Part shown: piece after piece, positions 6,881 to 12,627 of the stretch | Layout: each line of letters opens with the position of its first letter | How positions within the stretch are numbered: position 1 is the stretch's first letter | NCBI GenBank assembly: GCA_013373005.1 | Contig: JABXIP010000309.1 | Coordinates: forward strand, 1 to 12,627 | Direction: 5' to 3' | DNA from: Cytophagia bacterium | GTDB taxonomy: Bacteria; Bacteroidota; Bacteroidia; Cytophagales; Cyclobacteriaceae | DNA length: 12,627 bases | The notes under the pieces: generated by a model | Database searches by the model: none | Told to the model about the DNA's origin: nothing | Seen by the model: the letters and a program-made list of their open reading frames with translations, nothing else | Made by a program: the position numbers and the translations under genes

Positions 6881-7411
6881 ATGATTAATTCAGATCAAAT
6901 AATCCAAAAAGCCAGTCAGATTAAGGCAATATTTTTCGATGTAGATGGTGTCTTAACAGATGGAGGAATCATCTACGATAATGCCGGAATGGAATTGAAG
7001 CGATTCAATGTTAAGGACGGTCAGATTATCAAGTACCTTCGGAAATCGGGTATGCTTACAGCTGTAATTACTGGCAGAGACTCTCAAGTAGTTCGAAATA
7101 GGTGTGAGGAGTTGAAAATTGATAAACACTACCATGGGGTGAAACATAAGCTTGCGGTTTATGACAAGCTCAAAGAAAAGTGGCAGTTGACAGATGAGCA
7201 AATAGCTTACATTGGAGATGACATTAATGACCTACCTATTCTTACAAAATGTGGGTTATCTTGTACCCCTGCAGATGGACACCTTAAGGTTAGAGAGCGA
7301 GTAAATTTAGTTTTGAGCTTGAAGGGAGGAGAAGGTGCTTTGCGTGAATTGGCAGATTTGGTATTGGAATCACAAGGTCTGTACGGCCAAATTATTAAGG
7401 AATTAACATGA
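6881..7411 (+). CDS. kdsC: 3-deoxy-D-manno-octulosonate 8-phosphate phosphatase (KdsC)
   Basis: 176 residues, the normal size for this single-domain C0-type HAD phosphatase, which works as a tetramer. It removes phosphate from Kdo-8-phosphate to give Kdo in the cytoplasm. Seen in the sequence: FFDVDGVLTDGG with nucleophile Asp20 and Asp22, ITGR at 63-66 (motif II Thr64), the Lys-containing GVKHK at 86-90, and GDDINDLP at 112-119 supplying the Mg-binding acids. There is no cap domain, as expected. The ATG at 6881 is fixed by an in-frame TGA at 6869-6871 and lies just after the promoter. Its TGA overlaps the kdsA ATG. The reaction follows that of KdsA, so the pair covers consecutive steps. Some relatives act on KDN or other nonulosonate 9-phosphates; the adjacent kdsA makes Kdo the best reading. 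Confidence 0.93.
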   Translation: MINSDQIIQKASQIKAIFFDVDGVLTDGGIIYDNAGMELKRFNVKDGQIIKYLRKSGMLTAVITGRDSQVVRNRCEELKIDKHYHGVKHKLAVYDKLKEKWQLTDEQIAYIGDDINDLPILTKCGLSCTPADGHLKVRERVNLVLSLKGGEGALRELADLVLESQGLYGQIIKELT

Positions 7412-8253
7412 AAAAGTTTGATAAGAGCTTTCAACTCTCAGACTCAATTGAGGTTGGAAATGGCAAGATGGTTTTATTCTCAGGTCCATGTGCCGTTGAG
7501 TCTTATGATATATGTGCCAGGGTTGCAGAAACACTTAAAGAAATTTGCCTTCGCCTCGATATTCAGTATATCTTTAAAGCATCGTTTGATAAAGCCAATA
7601 GAACTTCTGCTAAATCTTTTAGAGGAGCAGGGTTGGACGATGGCTTGAGAGTATTAGACCAAATCAAGCGAGATTTTGAGTTACCCATAGTTACCGACAT
7701 TCATGAGTCTTATCAAGCCAAACCTGTGAGTGACGTGGCGCAAGCATTGCAAATCCCCGCTTATTTATGTCGTCAAACAGACCTGCTTTTAGCTGCAGGA
7801 GAGACAGGGAAAACAGTAAAAATCAAGAGAGGACAATTCATGGCTCCTGAAGATATGGAGTACGCAGTCAATAAAGTGAAGTCTACTGGAAACGATAAAG
7901 TAATCCTTACTGAGAGGGGTGTTTCATTTGGATATCATAATTTGGTAGTTGATATGCGTTCACTACCAGTTATGCGCCAGTATGCACCGGTTGTTTTTGA
8001 TGTCACCCATAGCGTACAACAACCAGGTGGTATGGGAGGAAGCTCAGGAGGGCAGAAGCAATTTGCTCCTTTTTTGGCACGAGCTGCTGGTGCCGTTGGA
8101 GTAGATGGTTTCTTTATTGAAACGCATCCTAAACCTGAAGAAGCACTGAGTGATGGCCCAAATATGATTCCGCTGCATAAAATGAATGATTTCCTTACTA
8201 TGTGCAAACAAACTTTTGAGCTCGGTCAGCAGGCTAACAATGATGTTGAATGA
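7408..8253 (+). CDS. kdsA: 3-deoxy-8-phosphooctulonate synthase (KdsA), metal-dependent class
   Basis: 281 residues, full length. It condenses phosphoenolpyruvate with arabinose-5-phosphate to make Kdo-8-phosphate. Family motifs in order: SGPCAVES (25-32), KASFDKANRTS (57-67), TDIHE (96-100), CRQTDLL (121-127), KIKRGQFMAPEDM (138-150), TERGVSFGYHN (168-178), DVTHSVQQPGG (198-208) and IETHPKPEEALSDGPN (237-252). Cys28 stands where the metal-independent E. coli enzyme has Asn. With His201, Glu238 and Asp249 it completes the four-ligand site of class II (Aquifex-type) enzymes, so a divalent metal should be needed. The ATG lies in an ATGA overlap with kdsC, and its TGA overlaps the next start in the same way. 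Placement ahead of polysaccharide-export genes suggests Kdo supply is tied to envelope glycan assembly. Confidence 0.96.
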   Translation: MKKFDKSFQLSDSIEVGNGKMVLFSGPCAVESYDICARVAETLKEICLRLDIQYIFKASFDKANRTSAKSFRGAGLDDGLRVLDQIKRDFELPIVTDIHESYQAKPVSDVAQALQIPAYLCRQTDLLLAAGETGKTVKIKRGQFMAPEDMEYAVNKVKSTGNDKVILTERGVSFGYHNLVVDMRSLPVMRQYAPVVFDVTHSVQQPGGMGGSSGGQKQFAPFLARAAGAVGVDGFFIETHPKPEEALSDGPNMIPLHKMNDFLTMCKQTFELGQQANNDVE

Positions 8254-9089
8254 AAAATAAAGAAAATATAAGCCCCTTAGTCCCCAAACTGATGGGCTTT
8301 CTTTTTGTGGTGCTCCTAGCTAGTAGTTGCATTCCGAATGAGAAGATCGTTTACATGCAGAATAAGGGTGAGGATGTTACTTTGAATAATGACTCATTAA
8401 TTGCGCTATCACGAGTAGACTACAGACTTCAGCCGAATGATATTTTGCTAATTAACTTTTACGCTAGTCAAGAGGATGAGGTGTCTAAATATTATCCAAT
8501 ATTCGCCAGGCCCGATAATATGCTCAGGGTTGGAAATCAAGGTAATAATGGAGGCCTCAATGACCCCTACCTAACTGGATATAATTTAGATCGTGATGGC
8601 ATGATCGAGATTAATAGTTTAGGAAAGGTAAAGGCCGCAGGGTTGACAACGATTGAACTGAAGAAAAAGATAGAGGACATGATCAAGGAGGACGTAAAAG
8701 ATATCGGAGTGAGTGTCAAATTAAGCGGTATTCCATTTACCATTTATGGTGAAGTTAATAACCCAGGCCCACAATTGGTTCGGCAATACGATTTGACCTT
8801 GCTGGAAGCGATTGCCAGGGCGGGTGATTTAACAATTAATGCTAATAGGAATCATGTGTTGATAATGAGGCAATATCCTGATGGTGTTAAAATTCATGAG
8901 GTGGATGTTACAGGCCGTGAGTTCATAAGGTCTGAATTATTCTTTGTCCAGCCGGATGATTTAATTTATGTGGCACCTTTGAAAATACGGGAGATTGGTA
9001 CTGGAGAGACAGGGCTACAGACCTTTGCAACCATCGTTTCTGTAGTTTCAGGGACTGTTCTAATATTGAGTGTATTATCTAACAATTAA
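8250..9089 (+). CDS. Wza-like polysaccharide export outer-membrane lipoprotein
   Basis: 279 residues, OPX family. A lipoprotein signal (about 1-26, LLASS|C) puts the lipid on Cys27. The Poly_export domain runs from about 58 (YRLQPNDILLINFY) to 160, and a single SLBB domain from about 163 (FTIYGEVNNPGP) to 215. A hydrophobic stretch at 257-276 ends the protein. This is shorter than E. coli Wza (about 380 residues, more ring domains), in line with the compact OPX proteins of Bacteroidota. The C-terminal hydrophobic helix replaces the amphipathic barrel helix of Wza; whether it sits in the outer or the inner membrane is unclear. Its ATG overlaps the kdsA stop (ATGA). The kinase/co-polymerase gene begins 2 bases after its stop, the usual partner arrangement for an envelope-spanning export channel. 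Confidence 0.92.
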   Translation: MKNKENISPLVPKLMGFLFVVLLASSCIPNEKIVYMQNKGEDVTLNNDSLIALSRVDYRLQPNDILLINFYASQEDEVSKYYPIFARPDNMLRVGNQGNNGGLNDPYLTGYNLDRDGMIEINSLGKVKAAGLTTIELKKKIEDMIKEDVKDIGVSVKLSGIPFTIYGEVNNPGPQLVRQYDLTLLEAIARAGDLTINANRNHVLIMRQYPDGVKIHEVDVTGREFIRSELFFVQPDDLIYVAPLKIREIGTGETGLQTFATIVSVVSGTVLILSVLSNN

Positions 9090-9091
9090 TT

Positions 9092-11497
9092 TTGGCAAGC
9101 GAATTCGATTTTTTTGAGTCCAACGAATCAAACTCCTCTGGTGCTTTATCAGTAGACCCTCGTCTTATACTGATAAAAGTACTCAGGAATTGGCCAGTAT
9201 TCATTGTTACTGTTTTAATAGGCTTGCTTATTGCATTTATTTATCACCGCTATACCAATGAACGGTACCGATTGACCTCATCTTTGTTAATTCCTGAAAC
9301 CAATAATAGCATTGATCCTGGTATTCTTCAGCGATTTGTTTTAAGTAACTCTTCTCAATTTCTTAATGAACTGGAGATTTTAAAAAGTGAGTCTATTACA
9401 TCTCGGGCATTGGATACGCTAAATTTCAGTGTGGATTACTATTCTGTTGGTCGAATTAAGACTATAGAAGAATATGGTAATGTGCCTTTTGAGGTCATTC
9501 TTTTGGAAGGGCATAATCAGCCTCTTGAGACCACTTTTGTCCTTGATTTTGTTGAAGGTAATAATTTCAAAATCTACAAAGCCGGGACAGATCAACCTTC
9601 ACCGGAGATTTACAGTCCCTATCAAGAGATAGTAACTGAGGGACTTGGTATTAGGATAGAATTTGGATCTTCAAGAGACCTTAATGGTAAGACGTACAAT
9701 TTCAAGATTCGTTCGAAAAACCGCTTGATAGACGAGTGGTCTAACAGATTAAGAGTTACTTATCAGGGAGAGTTTACAACTATCGCTGCTCTGAGCCTTA
9801 ACTATACTCATCCGCAAAAAGGAGCAGATTTTCTCAATGCGCTTATGGATGCTTATATGTCTCAGGAGTTGGATAGGAAGAATCAAGCTGCCGAGAAGAC
9901 GATTAATTATATCAATCTTCAAATGGCAGCCCTCCAAGATACTCTTAGTATTTATGCCTCTCAGTTAGACGAAGTAACAATTGAAAATAGGGGGAGCTCA
10001 ATTGACAATGTTGGAAATAATATCATTTCCAGGATATCTCAATTGGAGGCCGACAAGAGGATCGATCAATTGGCTTTAAAGTCATTAAACGAGAATCTGA
10101 ATTTGCTTATGCGCAAGGATAGTTTAGATCAATTAAGTTTCTCATTAGCCCCCTCGCTTCAATCCGAATTAGATAAGTATATTTCTCAGCTGCAAACTAA
10201 GTTGGCCGAAAGAAGGGAGAAGTCAGTAACCTTGTCGGATAGAACTGAAACTATAAGACGTTTGGATAATGAGATTGACAACCTACTCAAATTCCTTGTC
10301 AGTACGATCAATTTAAAAATTAGTGAAGTTGAAAGCAGGATTGAGAGTGCGAGCCAACAGTTGATTGTGTTGAATAATCAGTTTGATCAATTCCCAGCCG
10401 CAAAAAGAGACTATAGCGATATCGAAAGGATTTATGATATGTACTATAACATGTTCCTCTATTTCAGACAGAGGAGAGCTGAGGCAGGGATATTAAAGGC
10501 CTCTAATGAGGCCAACTCAAGAATTGTAGATGAGGCGTCAGGTCAGGTAGGCCCCATATTTCCCAATAAGCCATTCAACTATATGGCAGCAGCGGCAGCA
10601 GGATTTGCTTTGCCATTATTGTTTTTTGGACTAAAAGAAGTGCTCAATGACAAGGTTGAGTTCAGAAAGCAAATCGAAAAACTTACAAACCTGCCGATTA
10701 TTGGAATGATTGGTCACAATAAGCATGAGGGGAATCTAGCAGTATTGGAACATCCTAAATCCATTATGTCTGAGTCCTTTAGGGCCATTAGATCAAATAT
10801 GGCCTTTTTCGGCAGAGAAAGGCAGATTCAAACTATTTTGGTTACTTCAAACACATCGGGTGAAGGAAAGTCTTTCTGTTCTTTGAATTTAGCATCCATG
10901 CTAGCTGTGTCTGGTAAGAAGACGATCCTTATAGGTTTGGATTTGCGAAAGCCAAAACTTTATAATGATTTTGATTTGACCAATGATTTTGGTGTATCCA
11001 ACTATTTAGCAGGCTTTGTCGATAAAGACAAGATTATCCAGCATACTCCCTATGAAAACCTGGATTTAATTCCTGCTGGTCCTGTGCCTCCAAATCCAGC
11101 GGAGCTACTTATATCTAAAGGCCTAAAGGAACTGATTAATAGTCTTAAAGAAGATTATGAGCACATCGTTGTAGACACTCCTCCTGTAGGAATTGTGGCG
11201 GACACCTTTAGCCTTACTCCATTGGCCGATATGAATATCTTCGTTGTTCGCCAGAACTATACAGTTAAACAAGTATTTCCATTCCTAAATGATATTACTA
11301 AAAAGGGATTGGTTACAAATGCCACTCTACTTTTGAATGACTTCAAAGTCAATAAGGGTTATGGCTATGGTTACGGCTATGGTTATGGTTATGGCTATGG
11401 CTATGGTTACGGTTATGGAAATTACGGTGGAGGATATTATTCCGATGAGGAGAATGTGGCTAAACCAAAATCAATCATAAAACGCCTGAAAAATTGA
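9092..11497 (+). CDS. Wzc-like polysaccharide co-polymerase and tyrosine autokinase
   Basis: 801 residues. It has an N-terminal Wzz domain, a membrane helix at about 34-51, a long periplasmic part rich in coiled coil (about 255-430), a GNVR-type segment leading to a second helix at about 497-514, then a cytoplasmic BY-kinase. Kinase marks: oligomerisation motif E561-R564-R567, Walker A SGEGKS (589-594, Lys593), Walker A' at 612-619, Walker B HIVVDTPP (691-698, Asp695). The tail (756-783) contains ten Gly-Tyr units and 13 tyrosines, the autophosphorylation cluster. Walker A' reads ILIGLDLR, so the first of the usual two Asp residues is Gly615; Asp617 remains. The start appears to be TTG at 9092: an in-frame TAA at 9080-9082 closes the frame upstream, and the first internal Met is at residue 252. 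The TTG lies 2 bases after the wza-like stop, implying coupled translation. The role is control of chain length and export by phosphorylation cycling. Confidence 0.94.
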   Translation: MASEFDFFESNESNSSGALSVDPRLILIKVLRNWPVFIVTVLIGLLIAFIYHRYTNERYRLTSSLLIPETNNSIDPGILQRFVLSNSSQFLNELEILKSESITSRALDTLNFSVDYYSVGRIKTIEEYGNVPFEVILLEGHNQPLETTFVLDFVEGNNFKIYKAGTDQPSPEIYSPYQEIVTEGLGIRIEFGSSRDLNGKTYNFKIRSKNRLIDEWSNRLRVTYQGEFTTIAALSLNYTHPQKGADFLNALMDAYMSQELDRKNQAAEKTINYINLQMAALQDTLSIYASQLDEVTIENRGSSIDNVGNNIISRISQLEADKRIDQLALKSLNENLNLLMRKDSLDQLSFSLAPSLQSELDKYISQLQTKLAERREKSVTLSDRTETIRRLDNEIDNLLKFLVSTINLKISEVESRIESASQQLIVLNNQFDQFPAAKRDYSDIERIYDMYYNMFLYFRQRRAEAGILKASNEANSRIVDEASGQVGPIFPNKPFNYMAAAAAGFALPLLFFGLKEVLNDKVEFRKQIEKLTNLPIIGMIGHNKHEGNLAVLEHPKSIMSESFRAIRSNMAFFGRERQIQTILVTSNTSGEGKSFCSLNLASMLAVSGKKTILIGLDLRKPKLYNDFDLTNDFGVSNYLAGFVDKDKIIQHTPYENLDLIPAGPVPPNPAELLISKGLKELINSLKEDYEHIVVDTPPVGIVADTFSLTPLADMNIFVVRQNYTVKQVFPFLNDITKKGLVTNATLLLNDFKVNKGYGYGYGYGYGYGYGYGYGYGNYGGGYYSDEENVAKPKSIIKRLKN
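11357..11416 (+). repeat. ten in-frame GGY-TAY hexamers encoding the Gly-Tyr tail
   Basis: Ten consecutive 6-base units, all GGT or GGC followed by TAT or TAC, encode residues 756-775 of the tyrosine kinase. Third positions vary (GGT/GGC, TAT/TAC), so the protein repeat is perfect while the DNA repeat is slightly degenerate. Unit gain or loss would keep the reading frame and only change the number of phosphorylatable tyrosines. Confidence 0.95.
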
Positions 11498-12342
11498 GTC
11501 AGGAACATTGGGATACCATAATAGAGCCGAAATCGGCTCTTTTTGATTTAAAGATTAAAGAAATAAGGCAGTATAAAGATCTTCTACTGCTTTTCGTTAG
11601 GAGAGATTTAGTTGCACAATACAAGCAGACCATCCTTGGGCCACTGTGGTACTTTGTTCAGCCCATTCTAACTACCCTCACTTATGTATTGATTTTCGGT
11701 AATGTAGCAGGATTGTCAACTGATGGATTGCCAAAGATGCTTTTCTACCTGGCAGGTGTTACCTCATGGAGATATTTTTCTGATTCATTAACCAAAACAG
11801 CAGATACATTTACCAGGAATGCTCAGATTTTTGGTAAGGTATATTTCCCTAGAGCGATTATGCCTATTTCAGTAACGATTACCAATTTGGTCACGTATGG
11901 AATACAGTTACTGTTGTTTTTTGCAGTATATGCTTATTTTGTTGTTTCGGGAGAGTTTCAATTAAGCATTCAAAAGGAGTTGTTCCTGTTTCCCATTTTG
12001 ATCTTGGTGATGATGTTGTTAGGGTTAGGCTTTGGATTTATACTCTCTGCTTTAACCACTAAATACAGGGACCTGAAGTTTTTGATAACCTTTGGTGTGC
12101 AACTGTTGATGTATGGAACTCCGGTAATTTATCCACTTTCCTCTATCCCGGAACAATACAAGGTATATATAATGGCCAATCCTATGACTTCAATTATTGA
12201 GACCTTTAGGTATATGTTCTTAGGTACTGGGGCTTTGGATTATGGTCAGCTACTCTATTCTGCTTTGTTTGCTATCATTCTTTTCATCTTCGGATTGGCT
12301 ATTTTCAACCGTACTGAGAAGAATTTTATGGATACCGTATGA
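11494..12342 (+). CDS. ABC-2 type polysaccharide exporter permease (Wzm/TagG-like)
   Basis: 282 residues, normal length for the permease half of ABC exporters of O-antigen, capsule or teichoic-acid type. An N-terminal amphipathic stretch (DLLLLFVRRDLVAQYKQT, 29-46) leads into LGPLWYFVQP, both hallmarks of this family. About six membrane helices follow (near 52-72, 80-97, 123-150, 163-187, 196-216 and 252-271). The KYRDLKFL segment (190-197) before helix 5 is the conserved cytoplasmic region likely to touch the ATPase. The start is taken as TTG at 11494, overlapping the kinase TGA as TTGA. The frame is open only back to a TAA at 11461-11463, no ATG or GTG lies between, and the first internal Met is residue 82, far into the protein. 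It is followed after 52 bases by its ATPase partner. It would move a lipid-linked glycan across the inner membrane. Confidence 0.93.
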   Translation: MSQEHWDTIIEPKSALFDLKIKEIRQYKDLLLLFVRRDLVAQYKQTILGPLWYFVQPILTTLTYVLIFGNVAGLSTDGLPKMLFYLAGVTSWRYFSDSLTKTADTFTRNAQIFGKVYFPRAIMPISVTITNLVTYGIQLLLFFAVYAYFVVSGEFQLSIQKELFLFPILILVMMLLGLGFGFILSALTTKYRDLKFLITFGVQLLMYGTPVIYPLSSIPEQYKVYIMANPMTSIIETFRYMFLGTGALDYGQLLYSALFAIILFIFGLAIFNRTEKNFMDTV

Positions 12343-12394
12343 TATGGATATATCCCAAGTTTCGAATACTAAAGTTTAATAACCACAATTCTGA

Positions 12395-12627
12395 ATGTCA
12401 GATATAGTTATTAAAGTTGAAAATCTATCTAAGCAGTACCGCTTGGGTACAGTGGGCACGGGAACTATTAGTCATGACCTAAACCGTTGGTGGGCGCAAG
12501 TGCGTGGGAAAGAAGATCCGTTTCTAAAAATAGGCGAGGCCAACGACCGCTCACTGGTAGGTAATTCGGACTACGTTTGGTCACTAAAGGGTATTAATTT
12601 CGAAGTAAAGCAAGGTGAAATTTTAGG
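12395..12627 (+). CDS. ABC polysaccharide exporter ATP-binding protein (Wzt-like), 5' part only
   Basis: 77 full codons are present before the window ends. They begin MSDIVIKVENLSKQYRLG, the usual first strand and aromatic A-loop (Tyr15) of an ABC ATPase. A longer insert (about 19-60, with HDLNRWWAQVRG) follows, then WSLKGINFEVKQGEIL, which leads straight into the Walker A loop that the edge cuts off. The insert between the A-loop and the second strand is typical of O-antigen/teichoic-acid exporter ATPases. The ATG is fixed by a TGA ending at 12394. Whether a C-terminal glycan-binding domain (as in Wzt of E. coli O9a) is present cannot be seen. The 52-base gap before it is the only sizeable one in this operon; it holds no recognisable promoter or terminator. 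Confidence 0.92.
   Translation, partial: MSDIVIKVENLSKQYRLGTVGTGTISHDLNRWWAQVRGKEDPFLKIGEANDRSLVGNSDYVWSLKGINFEVKQGEIL

Noticed and set aside
12339..12407. 22-codon open frame starting in an ATGA overlap with the permease stop
   Set aside because: It runs 13 bases past the ATP-binding protein start in another frame and its product looks random. It might help re-initiation but is not supported as a gene.
1..12627. CRISPR arrays, insertion sequences, attachment sites, rRNA or tRNA genes
   Set aside because: No spaced direct repeats, transposase or integrase motifs, terminal inverted repeats or RNA-gene signatures were seen. The only tandem repeat is the coding Gly-Tyr hexamer tract.

Overview
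The window looks like chromosomal DNA of a Bacteroidota bacterium, most likely of the Cytophagales type (marine Roseivirga/Fulvivirga-like relatives). This rests on several things seen together. There is a TAnnTTTG-type promoter box in front of kdsC, and no Shine-Dalgarno sequences before start codons. The lipoproteins have short lipoboxes. The polysaccharide-export kinase has the Gly-Tyr tail I associate with this phylum. The genus is an inference, not a demonstration.

Layout. Positions 1-45 probably hold the last codons of an unidentified rightward gene. Positions 72-221 contain four closely spaced hairpins. One (108-144) is a very strong two-way terminator separating that gene from the convergent leftward genes. 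On the minus strand, reading leftward from 6770, come a penicillin-acylase-family N-terminal-nucleophile hydrolase, a small four-helix membrane protein and a SerB-SerA fusion enzyme. These three are joined by 4-base ATGA overlaps and form a tight operon. After a 144-base gap follows a YtcJ-type amidohydrolase lipoprotein, which has its own candidate promoter and a 25-bp interrupted palindrome overlapping it.

On the plus strand, from a promoter at about 6836-6867, runs a second operon: kdsC, kdsA, a Wza-like outer-membrane export lipoprotein, a Wzc-like tyrosine autokinase/co-polymerase, a Wzm-like ABC permease, and the first 77 codons of a Wzt-like ABC ATPase cut by the window end. The first five genes are joined by overlaps or a 2-base gap, and two of them (wzc-like, wzm-like) appear to start with TTG.

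How the genes fit together. KdsA and KdsC make Kdo-8-phosphate and then Kdo. The next four genes make a cell-envelope glycan exporter: an ABC transporter across the inner membrane, a kinase-regulated co-polymerase spanning the periplasm, and an outer-membrane export protein. Placing Kdo synthesis at the head of an ABC exporter operon suggests that Kdo is limiting for, or part of, the exported glycan, as in the Kdo-linked group 2 capsules of Proteobacteria; this is inference. The leftward operon links serine biosynthesis (steps 1 and 3 in one polypeptide) to a periplasmic acylase for no obvious reason.

Most unusual points: the SerB-SerA fusion, the pairing of a BY-kinase co-polymerase with an ABC exporter under a Kdo module, the in-frame hexamer repeat encoding the tyrosine tail, the changed Walker A' motif, and the palindrome over the amidohydrolase promoter. 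None of these amounts to a demonstrated new system.
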